Counted from the first letter of the stretch, positions 10,257 through 19,913 are shown. The stretch is DNA of 64,000 nt from Sphingomonas sp. AOB5 (GCF_029433115.1 NZ_JARNTV010000017.1:1-64000), one strand, 5' to 3'. Program-made: numbers and translations. Notes: generated by a model not told the origin, from the sequence alone.

Positions 10257-13082
10257 TTATCCTAGACGCGCCAGCGCGGCGCTCAAGCGCTCGGCCTCGG
10301 CAGCCTTTTCGGCATGGTCGGCACGAGCCTTCTCGACCGCCTCGGGCTTGGCCCGCTCGACGAAGCTCGGGTTGTTCAGGCGTCCCGCGAGACCATCGCG
10401 TTCCTTCTCGGCCGCAGCGATCGCCTTCTTCAGACGCTCGCGCTCGGCTTCGAGATCGACCACGCCCGCAATCGGCAGGACGAACGTCGCCTCGTCGACC
10501 ACGATCTGAAGCGCGCCACCTTCCGGGGCATCGCCGCTCGCCTGATCGACACGCGCGAGGCGAGCAATAGCCGCATCCTGCCGCGACAGGCGCGCGACCG
10601 TTTCCGCCGAAGCGTCACGGACATGCACCGGCAGGCGCGCGCCCGGCGGCACGTTCAGCTCGGTCCGCGCAGCCCGGATCTCGCTGACCAGCCGGATCAG
10701 CCAGTCGATCTCCTGCGCCGCCGCCGGATCGAGCGCGCGGGCGTCGGCCATCGGCCATTTCGCGACGATCAGCTCATGTTCGCGCGGACCCATCTTCGAC
10801 CACAACTCTTCGGTGATGAAGGGCATGAACGGGTGGAGCATCACCAGGATCTGGTCGAGCACCCATCCCGCCACCGCGCGGGTCTCGTCGGCGCCCTCTG
10901 CGCCTTCGGTCTGGAGCACCGGCTTGATCAGCTCGAGATACCAGTCGCAGAAGCGGCTCCAGGTGAACTGGTAGATCGTGTTCGCGGCCTCGTCGAAGCG
11001 CAGATCGGCCAGCGCCAGATCGAGCGCCTGCACTGTCGCGACCGTCTCGGCGATGATCCAGCGATTGACCGCCAGGCTGGCCTCGGGCGCTTCCAGCGTC
11101 GCCGAAGCACCGATGCCGTTGGACTGGGCGAAGCGCGCGGCGTTCCACAGCTTCGTCGCGAAGTTGCGGTATCCCTCGATCCGCTTCTCATCCATCTTGA
11201 TGTCGCGGCCCTGGCTTTCCATCGCCGCCATGAAGAAGCGCAGCGCATCGGCGCCGTAATTCTCGATCAGCCCCAGCGGGTTGACGACATTACCCTTCGA
11301 CTTGGACATCTTCGCGCCATCGGCGGCGCGGACGAGGCCGTGGAGATACAGGGTCTTGAACGGTACCGCCTGCGGCAGCGGCAGCTTGCCCTGCTGGCCC
11401 ATGAAGTGGATGCCCTGCATCATCATCCGCGCATCCCAGAAGAACAGGATGTCGAAGCCCGAGATGAGGACGTCGTTGGGGTAGCGGCCCGCGAGCGGAT
11501 TGGGCTGGTCCGGCGGCAGGAATTGCGCATCGGGCCATCCGAGCGTGGCGAAAGGCCACAAAGCGGACGAGAACCAGGTGTCGAGCACGTCCAGGTCACG
11601 CTTGACGTACAGGGTCTGAAGCCCGTCGGCGTCTTCAACCAGACGCGGCTGCTCGTCATCGGTGCATTCGATGATCTGCTCGGAATCGAAGAAATCGCCC
11701 GAGGCGGTGGTCCAGTTCTCGATATAGTTGGCGATCGCCTCTTCGAAGGTCTCGCCGACCAGAATCAAGCCGTCCGGTCCGAACCATGCCGGGATGCGAT
11801 GCCCCCACCACAGCTGGCGGCTGACGCACCAGGGCTGGATATTCTCCATCCAGTTGAAATAGGTCTTTTCCCAGCTCTTCGGCACGATCTTGGTCGCGCC
11901 CGAGCGCACCGCTTCGATCGCGGGCTTCGCCAGCGTCGCGGCATCGACATACCACTGATCCGTCAGCCACGGCTCGATCACCACGCCCGAACGGTCGCCG
12001 AACGGCGTCGCGATGGTGCGCGGCTCGGCGTCATGCTCGTTGCCGTCCTTGTCGATATGCGGGATCAGGAAGCCCTGTTCCTTCAGCAGCGCGACCACCG
12101 CCTTGCGCGCGGCAAAGCGCTCCATGCCAATGAGGTCGGCGGGGATCAGTCCGTCACTGGTCTGCGCGATGTTCGCCTTGGCATCGAGCATGTTGAGCAT
12201 GTCGCCGGCCTTGATGCCCGAGCGCTTGCCCACTTCGAAATCGTTGAAGTCATGCCCCGGCGTGATCTTCACCGCGCCCGAACCCAGCTCGGGATCGGCA
12301 TGCTCGTCGGTGATGATCGGGATCAGGCGGCCGGTGATCGGCAGGCGCACCTGCTTGCCGACCAGCGCGGTGTAGCGCTCGTCGGTCGGATGCACCGCCA
12401 CCGCCATGTCGGCCAGCATCGTCTCGGGCCGCGTGGTCGCGACTTCGATGAAGCCCGAACCGTCCTCGAGCGGATAGCGGATGTGCCAGAAGCCGCCCTT
12501 CACATCGGTGGTCTCGACCTCGAGGTCGCTGATCGCGGTGCCAAGGCCCGGATCCCAGTTCACCAGCCGCTTGTCGCGATAGAGCAGCTTTTGCCGATAC
12601 AGCTCGACGAACACCTTGAGCACGGCCCTCGAGAAGCCTGGGTCCATGGTGAAACGCTCATTGGCCCAGTCCATCGAGCAGCCGAGGCGGCGGAGCTGCT
12701 GCGTGATCTCGCCGCCGCTTTCCTCCTTCCACTCCCACACCTTCGCGACGAACTCGTCGCGGGTGAAGTCGGTGCGCTTCTGCTGCTTGGCGTTGAGCTG
12801 GCGCTCGACCACCATCTGGGTCGCGATGCCGGCGTGATCGGTGCCGACCACCCAGCGGGCATCCTTGCCCTTCAGACGGGCATGGCGGACCAGGATGTCC
12901 TGCAACGTATTGTCGAGCGCATGGCCGATATGCAGGCTGCCGGTGACGTTGGGCGGCGGGTTGACCAGCGTCCACGGGTCCGCACCGGGGCGTTCGGGGG
13001 CGAACAGGCCCTTGTCCTCCCAATGGGCGTACCAGCGGGATTCGATTTCGGCGGGGTCGAAGGTCTTGGGAAGCTCGGTCAT
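10257..13082 (-). CDS. valS: Valyl-tRNA synthetase
   Basis: ValRS charges tRNA-Val in the cytosol and edits mischarged threonine. The protein has 941 residues, typical for the family. The class I signatures are clear: [14 protein letters not shown] near residue 45 (HIGH) and [13 protein letters not shown] (KMSKS) a little past the middle. The N-terminal third to half includes the inserted editing (CP1) domain, and the last about 70 residues ([29 protein letters not shown]) form the C-terminal coiled coil. The gene lies three bases upstream of hemB on the same strand. A very long antisense open frame (938 codons) overlaps it and is a composition artefact. Confidence 0.98.
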   Translation of the reverse strand: MTELPKTFDPAEIESRWYAHWEDKGLFAPERPGADPWTLVNPPPNVTGSLHIGHALDNTLQDILVRHARLKGKDARWVVGTDHAGIATQMVVERQLNAKQQKRTDFTRDEFVAKVWEWKEESGGEITQQLRRLGCSMDWANERFTMDPGFSRAVLKVFVELYRQKLLYRDKRLVNWDPGLGTAISDLEVETTDVKGGFWHIRYPLEDGSGFIEVATTRPETMLADMAVAVHPTDERYTALVGKQVRLPITGRLIPIITDEHADPELGSGAVKITPGHDFNDFEVGKRSGIKAGDMLNMLDAKANIAQTSDGLIPADLIGMERFAARKAVVALLKEQGFLIPHIDKDGNEHDAEPRTIATPFGDRSGVVIEPWLTDQWYVDAATLAKPAIEAVRSGATKIVPKSWEKTYFNWMENIQPWCVSRQLWWGHRIPAWFGPDGLILVGETFEEAIANYIENWTTASGDFFDSEQIIECTDDEQPRLVEDADGLQTLYVKRDLDVLDTWFSSALWPFATLGWPDAQFLPPDQPNPLAGRYPNDVLISGFDILFFWDARMMMQGIHFMGQQGKLPLPQAVPFKTLYLHGLVRAADGAKMSKSKGNVVNPLGLIENYGADALRFFMAAMESQGRDIKMDEKRIEGYRNFATKLWNAARFAQSNGIGASATLEAPEASLAVNRWIIAETVATVQALDLALADLRFDEAANTIYQFTWSRFCDWYLELIKPVLQTEGAEGADETRAVAGWVLDQILVMLHPFMPFITEELWSKMGPREHELIVAKWPMADARALDPAAAQEIDWLIRLVSEIRAARTELNVPPGARLPVHVRDASAETVARLSRQDAAIARLARVDQASGDAPEGGALQIVVDEATFVLPIAGVVDLEAERERLKKAIAAAEKERDGLAGRLNNPSFVERAKPEAVEKARADHAEKAAEAERLSAALARLG

Positions 13083-13168
13083 GGCGCTCGCCTTAGCGGC
13101 GTGCCCCCTTCCGGGTCGATGAAAAAGTAACTTTGCGCTACATGGAGTCGATACAGGGGAGGAACGAT

Positions 13169-13597
13169 ATGTTGCGCATCGAAAATGCCGTGCTGGCCTG
13201 GGGCTGTGTGCTGGCCTTCATTCATATCTTCGGCACTGCCCAGGTGCGGACGCGGCAATATGGCGCGAAGTGGAACATGGGCGCACGCGACGAGGTGCTC
13301 CCGCCCGCCTGGCCGGTCGTCGGCCGCATGGAACGCGCGCAGGCGAACTTCTTCGAAACGTTTCCGATCGTGATCGCCGCGGTCGCGCTGCTGGGCATCA
13401 CCCAGCTCTATTCGACCAACACCGCGATCGGCGCGCTGCTGTGGCTTGCCGCGCGGGTGCTTTACCTGCCGATCTATGCCGCCGGGGTACCGGTGGTGCG
13501 GACCTTCGTATTCCTGGCAGGCCTGGTCGGTATCGTGATGATGCTGTGGCCGGTACTGAGCGCCGGGATCGGTACCTTCGGTACGCTCAGCCTCTAA
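13169..13597 (+). CDS. MAPEG family membrane protein
   Basis: A 142-residue membrane protein. The ATG at 13169 is preceded by a strong AGGGGAGG; the earlier in-frame ATGs at 13133 and 13142 are poorer. The sequence has four hydrophobic segments and the MAPEG-type motif [23 protein letters not shown] (about residues 55-77), where the ERAxxNxxE residues bind glutathione in the eukaryotic members. Bacterial relatives are usually of unknown role. The gene is monocistronic and converges on the S9 peptidase, with a shared hairpin between the two. Confidence 0.85.
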   Translation: MLRIENAVLAWGCVLAFIHIFGTAQVRTRQYGAKWNMGARDEVLPPAWPVVGRMERAQANFFETFPIVIAAVALLGITQLYSTNTAIGALLWLAARVLYLPIYAAGVPVVRTFVFLAGLVGIVMMLWPVLSAGIGTFGTLSL

Positions 13598-13604
13598 GAC
13601 GTTT

Positions 13605-13639
13605 CCGCCGCCCCCGGACGCTGGGTCCGCGGGCGGCGG
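13605..13639. terminator. Bidirectional hairpin between convergent genes
   Basis: Bases 13605-13619 (CCGCCGCCCCCGGAC) and 13625-13639 form a 15-bp stem with one mismatch and a short loop. It sits exactly between the MAPEG stop (13597) and the S9 peptidase stop (13646), as expected for a shared transcription terminator. The flanking T tract is weak on both strands. Confidence 0.6.
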
Positions 13640-13645
13640 AGAACC

Positions 13646-15712
13646 TCAGTTGCTGGTCTTGCCGGTATATTTGCCGAGCCAGCCCAGCACTTCGCCATAC
13701 CATTGCATCGAGTTCTTGGGCTTCAGCACCCAGTGATTCTCGTCCGGGAACACGATCAGGCGCGACGGGATGCCACGGCGCTGGAGCGCGGTGAAGCTGG
13801 CGAGACCCTGGGTATAGGGAATGCGGAAATCGCGCTCGCCGGTGATCACCAGCATCGGCGTCTTCCACTTGTCGACATGGTTCACCGGGTTCCATTTCTC
13901 ATATTCTTCCGGCGCCTCGTAGTAGGGCTTGCCGCCATGCTCCCACTCGTCGAACCATAGCTCCTCGGTCTCGTACGCCATGGCGCGCGCGTCGAAGACG
14001 CCGTCATGCTGGACGAGGCATTTGAACCGGTCGGGCCACTGGCCAGCGATCCAGTTCATCATGTAACCGCCATAGGACGCGCCCAGCGCGCAGGCATTGT
14101 CGCCGTCGAGCCAGGTGAACTTGGTCGTGGCTGCCGCCAGCCCCTTCTGGAGATCCTCCAGCGGCCAGCCGCCCCAATTCTTGTTGATCGCGTCGGTGAA
14201 GGCCTGACCGTAGCCGGTGGAGCCGTGGAAATCGACCGCGACCACCGCATAGCCGCCGCCCGCGAACACCGCCGGGTTCCAGCGATAGGACCAGCTGTTG
14301 TTCATCGTGCCCTGCGGACCGCCATGGACGATGAACGCCACCGGTGCCTTGGCGCCCTCAGCGAGCGAGGCCGGCTTCACCGCATAGCCCCACACCGTAT
14401 CGCCATTGGCACCGGTGAAGTTGAAGCGGGTGATGGACGGCATGGCGATGCCTTCCAGCTTCGCTGCGTTGACGCTGGTCAGCTGCACCGGGGTCTTGCC
14501 GGTCAGGCTGTAGAAGTCGTCGGGCGCCAGCAGGCTGTTCATCGAGAAGATGACGCCCTTCTTCGTCGGGATCACTGCCGAGACGACGCCTTCCTGCGTC
14601 AGCCGCGTGACCTTGCCGCTCTTCACCTCGACGACGAAGATCGGCTCTTCCTGCGTATCCTGTGCAGTGACGTAGATGCGCTTGCCATCGGGTGCCCATG
14701 CAATCGAGGCGACCGAACGGTCCCAGCCCTCGGTCAGCGCACGGACATTGCCGGTGGCCAGATCGCGCAGCATCAGCACCTGCCGGTCGGCTTCGTAGCC
14801 GGGGCGCTTCATCGCGAAATAGGCCAGCCACTTGCCGTCAGGCGACACGGTCGGGAGATTGTCGGTCCCGTCATTGTCGGCGGTCAGGTTGACCGGCGCG
14901 GCCGAACCGTCCGAAGGCACCGAGAAGATGTCGAGATTGGTCGACAGCGGCTCGGTCGTACCCGCTTCGCGAAGGGCGAAGAACACGGTCTTGCCATCGG
15001 GCGACCATGCCAGTTCCTCGCCGCCGCCAAAGGGCTTGGACGGCGTATCGCCATCCATCGTCTTGGTCAGCGGAGTCGAGAACGCATTGTCCTTGCCCAG
15101 CGGCAGGACGAACAGTTGCGAACGGTCACCATTGGCCCAGCTGTCCCAGTGGCGCACGAACATCTTGTCGTAGACGCGGGCCGAACCGGCATTGGGGTCC
15201 TTCTTGACCATCGCCGGCTCGATCGTCGGCGCGCCGGGCTTGCGATCGGCCCAGACGAGGACGCGGCCGCCATCGGGCGACAGCTTGAAGCCGGAGAAAC
15301 CGCCGGCCGGGACCGACTGGACGGTCTGCGCGCCGCCGGTGACGGGGATCGACACGATCTGATCGGTGCCGCCCTTGTCCGACTGGAAGAACACCATATT
15401 ACCCGGGCCGAACTGCGGGCCGGTTTCGTTGACATCGGGTTCGGCAACCAGCGGCTCGGGCACCGCACCCTTGGTGGTCAGGTCCAGCCGCCACAGGTCG
15501 TACCGGCCGCGATTGGCGGCCAGATCGGTCTCGCGCTGCTGCCAGACGAGCCAGCGCCCGTCCGGCGACACGACCGGCGCGCCGACACGCGACAGCTTGG
15601 CCACATCTTCGATGGTGAGATCGCGACCCGCCGGCTTTGCGGCCTGGTCTTGAGCCGCGGCAGGCGCAGCAACGGAGGCGAGCGCAACGCCCGCGAGCAG
15701 GAAATGCTTCAT
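13646..15712 (-). CDS. S9 family prolyl oligopeptidase/acylaminoacyl-peptidase
   Basis: A secreted serine peptidase of 688 residues. Residues 1-20 are a signal peptide ending in APAAAQ. The N-terminal two thirds form a WD/beta-propeller-like region (repeats such as VSPDGRWLVW, LSPDGGRVLVW, WSPDGKTVFF, WAPDGKRIY). The C-terminal catalytic domain has the nucleophile in CALGASYGGYM, the Asp in ITGERDFRIPYTQ and the His in FPDENHWV. It cleaves short peptides in the periplasm, probably dipeptides or acyl-aminoacyl residues from N-termini. The gene is monocistronic. Confidence 0.93.
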   Translation of the reverse strand: MKHFLLAGVALASVAAPAAAQDQAAKPAGRDLTIEDVAKLSRVGAPVVSPDGRWLVWQQRETDLAANRGRYDLWRLDLTTKGAVPEPLVAEPDVNETGPQFGPGNMVFFQSDKGGTDQIVSIPVTGGAQTVQSVPAGGFSGFKLSPDGGRVLVWADRKPGAPTIEPAMVKKDPNAGSARVYDKMFVRHWDSWANGDRSQLFVLPLGKDNAFSTPLTKTMDGDTPSKPFGGGEELAWSPDGKTVFFALREAGTTEPLSTNLDIFSVPSDGSAAPVNLTADNDGTDNLPTVSPDGKWLAYFAMKRPGYEADRQVLMLRDLATGNVRALTEGWDRSVASIAWAPDGKRIYVTAQDTQEEPIFVVEVKSGKVTRLTQEGVVSAVIPTKKGVIFSMNSLLAPDDFYSLTGKTPVQLTSVNAAKLEGIAMPSITRFNFTGANGDTVWGYAVKPASLAEGAKAPVAFIVHGGPQGTMNNSWSYRWNPAVFAGGGYAVVAVDFHGSTGYGQAFTDAINKNWGGWPLEDLQKGLAAATTKFTWLDGDNACALGASYGGYMMNWIAGQWPDRFKCLVQHDGVFDARAMAYETEELWFDEWEHGGKPYYEAPEEYEKWNPVNHVDKWKTPMLVITGERDFRIPYTQGLASFTALQRRGIPSRLIVFPDENHWVLKPKNSMQWYGEVLGWLGKYTGKTSN

Positions 15713-15778
15713 GCGCCGGGTTTTAAGCAGATGGTGACGGCGGATACAATCGCGCCGCCAGCCAAAATCGCCAGTAAA

Positions 15779-16303
15779 TTAGCGTCCGGTGATCCGCGAA
15801 ATCTCGCGCGCGACCATCGTCTCGACGACCTGCGGCAGATTTTCGTCCAGCCACTCGCGCAGCATCGGCTTGAGCAGCTCGCGGACAAGCCCTTCGAGCG
15901 TGTCCGAACCGGCCACTTCGGGCTTCACCACCATCCGCGAAAGCGCTTCGAGCGGGCCGCGCGTGGCTTCCACGGCGCGTTCCGACAGGATCGGCTCCGC
16001 AGCGCGCAGGGGCGCACCGGCGGTTTCGGGACGGTTGGTTTCCGGGCGAGGCGGCACGTCGGGGGCTCCAATCGGCAGCGGCGCGGGCGTCGGCTCGCTC
16101 ACGGCTTCCTCAGCCGCCAGCTCGCTCAGCTCGAGCACTTCATCCACCCCCAGCGGGTCCGCACGAGGCGTTGACGGTGCCGTCTTCACCGAGCCGGGAC
16201 GGCGCGAACGCGTCCCCGTCGCAGCATCGCCTTCCTCGGCGATGATACGTTTGATGGACGAGAGAATCTCCTCCATCGAAGGCTCGGAACTGATATCCCC
16301 CAT
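15779..16303 (-). CDS. popZ: Polar organizing protein PopZ (DUF2497)
   Basis: PopZ forms a polymer network at the cell pole and anchors the chromosome origin in alphaproteobacteria. The protein is 174 residues from the ATG at 16303 (an ATG four codons upstream is also possible). The N-terminal helix EPSMEEILSSIKRIIAEE and the C-terminal oligomerisation region LVRELLKPMLREWLDENLP are both well conserved. The middle is a Pro/Glu-rich linker, as usual. It lies between tolC and valS, the arrangement seen in related genomes. Confidence 0.93.
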   Translation of the reverse strand: MGDISSEPSMEEILSSIKRIIAEEGDAATGTRSRRPGSVKTAPSTPRADPLGVDEVLELSELAAEEAVSEPTPAPLPIGAPDVPPRPETNRPETAGAPLRAAEPILSERAVEATRGPLEALSRMVVKPEVAGSDTLEGLVRELLKPMLREWLDENLPQVVETMVAREISRITGR

Positions 16304-16345
16304 ATGCACCAGCACCTTCTACTCGAAAGTTGCGAGCGCGCTCAA

Positions 16346-17893
16346 TCAGGGATTAGTACGGGTACTGTCAACAGGCCTGGTTAACAAAGGATCGGTTCCC
16401 GGCGTAACCTCCGGATTTTGCACCGGAGTTTGATTCGTCCGGGTGCCCTTCGTACTCTCTGCCGGACCGTCCGACCAGTCCGACCAGCCGCGACGCACCT
16501 GATTATAGTTGGTCGTCGGGTCGTAAAGCGGCCCGCCATCGAGGCCCAGATCCTCCGCTTCGGCCTTGCCCATCGCCGCCAGCAGGGTGAATCCGGCGAC
16601 ATAGGCGTCGCGCTCCGCGGTCACATAGGTGACCTGCGAATTGAGGAATTCCTGCTCGGCATTCAGGATATCGAGGATGGTGCGCGTGCCGACGCTGTTC
16701 TCCGCACGGACGCCTTCGAGGCTCAGCCGGTTGGCATCGACTGCGACGCGCGAGGATTCGATCACCCGCAGCGACGACTGGTAGAGCGCGAAGGACGAGC
16801 GCGTCTGTGCGATCACGCCGCGTTCGGTGAAGGTGACGCCTTCCAGCGCAGCTTCGCGTCGCGCCTTGGCCTGACGCACCTGTGCCGCCGGACGGCCGCC
16901 CTGGAACAGCGGCATGGTGAAATTCACGCCCGCGCTGGTCGAGAAGCCGTCGCTGCCGAAGCCTGCAGCGTTCGAACGCGCCGTGGTCGATCCGAGATAA
17001 TTGTAATAGTCGCCGCCAAAACCGACGCTGACGCGCGGCAGGCGGCCAGCCTCGGCCACGCTGACGTCATAGCGGGTGGCTTCGCCCGACTTCACCGCGG
17101 CTTCGAGGTTCGGATTGTTAGCCAGCGCGATATCGGTCGCGCCCTCGACGGTCGTGGGCAGGCCCGGCAGCGCCGGCGGCGGCGCGAGCACGCCCGGGGG
17201 CGTACCGACGACACGAATGAAATTCTCGCGGCTGCCGATCAGCCGTGCCTCGGCGCCGCGCAGCTGCGCCTGTGCGAGCGCATAGCGCGCTTCGGACTGT
17301 GCGACGTCGGTGCGGGTCAGATCGCCCACTTCGAACCGGTCGCGCGTCGCCTGCAGGTTGACCTCGAGCACGCGGACATTCTGCTGGTTCAGCCGGACGA
17401 TCGCTTCGTCGCGGATCACGTCGACATAGACGGTCACCACCTGGGTGAAGATATCGGCTTCGGCGGCACGCAGCAGCGAACGGCCCGCCTCGACGCGGGT
17501 CTCGGCCGCGCGCACCGAATTGCGGACCGAACCGCCGGCGTAGATCGGAACCGACAGATCGGCGCCCACCGAGCCGCGACGGCTGGGCGAAAGGCCCTGA
17601 TCGGTATTGTACAGGCTCTCGTTGACCCCGGCGCTCGACGTCACGCCCGGCAGGCCCGAGGAGCGCGCGATCGGCACGCCTTCGTCGGTGGCGCGCAGAT
17701 TGGCGCGCTCGCCGGCGAGATCGGGATTGCTGTTATAGGCGAGGACCAGTGCGTCGCGCAGCGTCATCGTCGGCTTCGGCGCGGCCTGAGTCGCCGCCGT
17801 GGGCGCGGTCTCGGTCGTCTGCGCCGCCGCGGGAACCGCGATCGCCACAAGGCTCACGCCCAGGAACAGGGAGGAAAGTCGCATGGGCCTCAT
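16346..17893 (-). CDS. tolC: TolC family outer-membrane channel
   Basis: TolC is the trimeric outer-membrane exit duct of tripartite efflux pumps and type I secretion. From the ATG at 17893 it has 515 residues (an ATG at 17884 is equally plausible; both keep the signal peptide MRLSSLFLGVSLVAIAVPAAAQ). Two outer-membrane efflux protein repeats are seen, the first from about residue 35, the second from about residue 245. Long helical stretches such as AQSEARYALAQAQLRGAEARLIG fit the periplasmic tunnel. The C-terminal tail is Pro/Thr rich. It is next to pcm, 11 bp apart, and likely co-transcribed with it. Confidence 0.93.
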   Translation of the reverse strand: MRPMRLSSLFLGVSLVAIAVPAAAQTTETAPTAATQAAPKPTMTLRDALVLAYNSNPDLAGERANLRATDEGVPIARSSGLPGVTSSAGVNESLYNTDQGLSPSRRGSVGADLSVPIYAGGSVRNSVRAAETRVEAGRSLLRAAEADIFTQVVTVYVDVIRDEAIVRLNQQNVRVLEVNLQATRDRFEVGDLTRTDVAQSEARYALAQAQLRGAEARLIGSRENFIRVVGTPPGVLAPPPALPGLPTTVEGATDIALANNPNLEAAVKSGEATRYDVSVAEAGRLPRVSVGFGGDYYNYLGSTTARSNAAGFGSDGFSTSAGVNFTMPLFQGGRPAAQVRQAKARREAALEGVTFTERGVIAQTRSSFALYQSSLRVIESSRVAVDANRLSLEGVRAENSVGTRTILDILNAEQEFLNSQVTYVTAERDAYVAGFTLLAAMGKAEAEDLGLDGGPLYDPTTNYNQVRRGWSDWSDGPAESTKGTRTNQTPVQNPEVTPGTDPLLTRPVDSTRTNP

Positions 17894-17904
17894 CTTCTGG
17901 TCTT

Positions 17905-18564
17905 TCAAAACTGAAACGTCCGTGGCTTCGCGAAGCCGGGCAGCACCGCGCATTCGATATCGGCGAATTCGGTCAGCCCGAAGCCGCCGCCGGTCTTGCG
18001 CCCGGTCGCGAGCCGCGTGATCCCGCGATCCTCGATACCGGTGGCGATCCGACCGCCATCCTTCAGCTGGGCGATCAGCGTGTCGGGGATATGTCCGGCA
18101 GCGCCATCGACCACGATCACGTCATAGGGATCGGCCTTGGCCCAGCCCTGGGCGAGCGGTCCTTCGACGATGGTGACGTTGGCGGCACCGGCAAGCGCGG
18201 TGCGCGCGATCGCCAGCAGATCGGCATCCTCTTCGAGCGCCACGACGTTGGCCGCCATCTCGGCGAGCACCGCCGCGGCATAGCCACCGGCCGCGCCGAT
18301 CAGCAGCACGTTGTCGGTCGAGCGAATCTGCGCCTCGGTCAACAACCGTCCGGTCGCGAGCGGCGAATTCTGGCGACGTCCGCCGCCCAGCGGCAGCAGC
18401 GTGTCGCGATAGGCAATCTCGCGATGTTCCGCGGGGACGAAGTCCTCACGCGGAAGTTTGGCCATGGCTTCCACCACCCGGACATCGCTGACCGAGTTGG
18501 TGCGCAGCTGGCTGGCCACCATCGAATGGCGCATCGAATGCGCGGGATCGACCATCGGGGTCAT
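17905..18564 (-). CDS. pcm: Protein-L-isoaspartate O-methyltransferase family
   Basis: This family transfers a methyl group from SAM to damaged isoaspartyl residues so that they can be repaired. The start chosen is the ATG at 18564, six bases after GGAG; the frame runs upstream to 18609. The protein has 219 residues. The N-terminal part RHSMVASQLRTNSVSDVRVVEAM and LPREDFVP are characteristic. SAM motif I reads VLLIGAAGGYAAAVLA, where the family usually has GTGSGY, so the SAM pocket may be altered. The glycine-rich tail of the pocket (YDVIVVDGAAGHIP) is normal. It is placed before tolC, as in other Sphingomonadales. Confidence 0.88.
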   Translation of the reverse strand: MTPMVDPAHSMRHSMVASQLRTNSVSDVRVVEAMAKLPREDFVPAEHREIAYRDTLLPLGGGRRQNSPLATGRLLTEAQIRSTDNVLLIGAAGGYAAAVLAEMAANVVALEEDADLLAIARTALAGAANVTIVEGPLAQGWAKADPYDVIVVDGAAGHIPDTLIAQLKDGGRIATGIEDRGITRLATGRKTGGGFGLTEFADIECAVLPGFAKPRTFQF

Positions 18565-18636
18565 CATCACTCCGCTTCTTCGCACAACCGTATTAGTTGC
18601 GCAATACACTTGTTGGGTTCGGCGCTATGTATCGCG

Positions 18637-18782
18637 CCGCAGCACGAACGCCAAGCGACGTTCTTGGCGTTCGTGCTGCGGAAACATCCGCGCGCGTTCC
18701 TGGTGCGGCTCTACGGAAACATCCGCCGCCGGTACGCAATTTTATACCGGCGAATGTTGACATGCGCAGGGCACCCTGCGCA
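18637..18782. repeat. Cluster of three perfect hairpin-forming inverted repeats upstream of tRNA-Cys
   Basis: Three consecutive perfect dyads lie between pcm and tRNA-Cys. The first has 19-nt arms (18637-18655, CCGCAGCACGAACGCCAAG, and 18663-18681) with a 7-nt loop. The second has 8-nt arms CGCCGGTA (18727-18734) and TACCGGCG (18745-18752). The third has 9-nt arms TGCGCAGGG (18763-18771) and CCCTGCGCA (18774-18782). None is followed by a clear T tract. The 13-mer CGGAAACATCCGC occurs twice (18679-18691 and 18714-18726). No convincing protein is encoded here. The cluster could be a repeat element or a structured RNA. Confidence 0.6.
18703..18731 (+). repeat. Direct repeat flanking tRNA-Cys, left copy
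   Basis: This 29-nt stretch, beginning GTGCGGCTCTACGGAAAC, recurs at 18939-18967 with three substitutions. The two copies lie on either side of the tRNA-Cys gene. They do not match the tRNA 3' end, so they are not ordinary att sites. Confidence 0.6.
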
Positions 18783-18801
18783 AAGCCGCCGCTCGCTCCG
18801 A

Positions 18802-18875
18802 GGCCCGATGGCGGAGTGGTGACGCAGAGGACTGCAAATCCTTGCACCCGGGTTCGATTCCCGGTCGGGCCTCCA
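18802..18875 (+). tRNA. tRNA-Cys (GCA)
   Basis: A full cloverleaf of 74 nt with an encoded CCA. The acceptor stem GGCCCGA pairs with TCGGGCC, the anticodon stem-loop is GAGGACTGCAAATCCTT with anticodon GCA, and the T-arm is CCGGGTTCGATTCCCGG. The discriminator base is T. cysS, which encodes the cognate synthetase, lies about 1.1 kb downstream. Confidence 0.95.
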
Positions 18876-18888
18876 TTCCGACAGAAGC

Positions 18889-18924
18889 AAAAAGGCGCCC
18901 GCGATTTCCGCGGACGCCTTTCTT
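18889..18924 (+). terminator. Rho-independent terminator of tRNA-Cys
   Basis: AAAGGCG-C-CCGCG (18891-18903) pairs with CGCGG-A-CGCCTTT (18909-18921) across a five-base loop, leaving one mismatch and a short T/C-rich tail. It begins 16 nt after the tRNA 3' end. Confidence 0.75.
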
Positions 18925-18938
18925 GCGTGACTTCGTTC

Positions 18939-18967
18939 GTGCGGCTCTGCGGGAACACCCGCCGCCG
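18939..18967 (+). repeat. Direct repeat flanking tRNA-Cys, right copy
   Basis: Matches 18703-18731 at 26 of 29 positions, starting GTGCGGCTCTGCGGGAAC. It ends about 10 bp before the stop of the glycine-zipper gene. Confidence 0.6.
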
Positions 18968-18976
18968 TCATGCGAC

Positions 18977-19462
18977 TCAGCGGCGGTAATAATTGTCCTG
19001 GCAATTGCCGCGATCGATCTCGCTGCCGATCACCGCGCCGACACCGGCGCCCACGACCGTACCGACTCCGCTGCGGCGATTGTAATAACCACCGCGCCCG
19101 GCTTCGCCGCCGACGATCGCGCCCAGCAGTCCGCCGACAATCGCGCCGGTCGTGCCCGAGCAGCGCTCGCTGCGGTAATAGCGGCGGCGATCCGCACGAT
19201 ACGGGCCGTTGCGCAGCGTGCCCTGCCCGTCACCGCGATAATAGTCGCCCGGACGATAGCGGCCGCCATCGCGATACTGGCCGCGATCATAACTGCCCTG
19301 ATCCTCATAATAGGGTTCGGCGTCCTGGCCTTCGTCATAATAGCCGTCGTCGCCATTCTCGGGGCCGGCATAGGTATAGGGCTGTGCAGCCGCCGAAGTG
19401 GCAGTCAGCGCGCCGCCCAGTGCAGCGGCGGCGATCGCAGCGGAAACAAGAAACTTCTTCAT
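18977..19462 (-). CDS. Glycine-zipper 2TM domain protein, exported
   Basis: A 161-residue protein with a signal peptide (MKKFLVSAAIAAAALGGALTATSAAAQ). A middle region rich in Tyr, Asp, Gly and Arg (residues 30-95) is followed by a glycine zipper, TGAIVGGLLGAIVGGEAGRGG and VGTVVGAGVGAVIGSEIDRG (about residues 105-150), which resembles the Rick_17kDa/glycine-zipper families of outer-membrane lipoproteins. There is no lipobox cysteine at the signal cleavage site, but two cysteines flank the zipper (SERCSG and GNCQDN) and may form a disulfide. It is probably an envelope structural protein. Confidence 0.8.
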   Translation of the reverse strand: MKKFLVSAAIAAAALGGALTATSAAAQPYTYAGPENGDDGYYDEGQDAEPYYEDQGSYDRGQYRDGGRYRPGDYYRGDGQGTLRNGPYRADRRRYYRSERCSGTTGAIVGGLLGAIVGGEAGRGGYYNRRSGVGTVVGAGVGAVIGSEIDRGNCQDNYYRR

Positions 19463-19691
19463 GATCGGTCTCCCCCGGGCCGCTTTGATCGCCCGATGCG
19501 CGCTCTTTGTATGAACGGCGGTGCCGCGAGGCTGAACGGCGCTGTTATCCTGCGTTCAGCTTATCACGTCCGCGCAACCAAAATCGTGACAATTTGGCAA
19601 CTCATCGACGATATATAACGGTTCATCGCTGCCAACGCGGAACAAAGGACGATTCCCGCCCGTTGGCTCCGGACTATTACGGAGATGTACC

Positions 19692-19913
19692 ATGTACGAT
19701 TTCGGCATCCGACAGCCCCGCACCGGCTACCGTATCGGCTATCGCGCCAATGAGACCAACCATTGCCCGGGCTGCGGCCAGTCGCACTGGATGATCGGTC
19801 GCATGACCGCCGAATGCGCCAATTGCGGTACCGCACTGCCGCTGATCGCGGGAAGCGCCACGGGCATCGGCACGCTGCGTCCACGCGGCACGGGCACCCT
19901 CGCCGCTGCATAA
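19692..19913 (+). CDS. Small zinc-ribbon-like protein
   Basis: A 73-residue protein preceded by GGAG twelve bases before the ATG. It contains two CxxC pairs, CPGCG (about residue 25) and CANCG (about residue 42), separated by 14 residues, the pattern of a zinc ribbon. The C-terminal part is Gly/Thr/Leu rich and probably flexible. I do not recognise a named family and assign no function. The 229-bp gap before it (19463-19691) holds the divergent promoters for this gene and the glycine-zipper gene. Confidence 0.65.
   Translation: MYDFGIRQPRTGYRIGYRANETNHCPGCGQSHWMIGRMTAECANCGTALPLIAGSATGIGTLRPRGTGTLAAA

Noticed and set aside
10314..13130. A 938-codon open frame antisense to valS
   Set aside because: GC-rich coding DNA leaves long antisense frames; the other strand encodes a full valyl-tRNA synthetase with HIGH and KMSKS motifs, and the antisense product is a low-complexity Arg/Asp/Gln-rich sequence.
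14006..16174. A 722-codon frame antisense to the S9 peptidase
   Set aside because: The product is His/Arg/Gly rich with no family features, and the opposite strand has a signal peptide and all catalytic residues.
18703..18967. att sites of an integrative element at tRNA-Cys
   Set aside because: The 29-nt direct repeats do not overlap the tRNA 3' end, and no integrase lies nearby.
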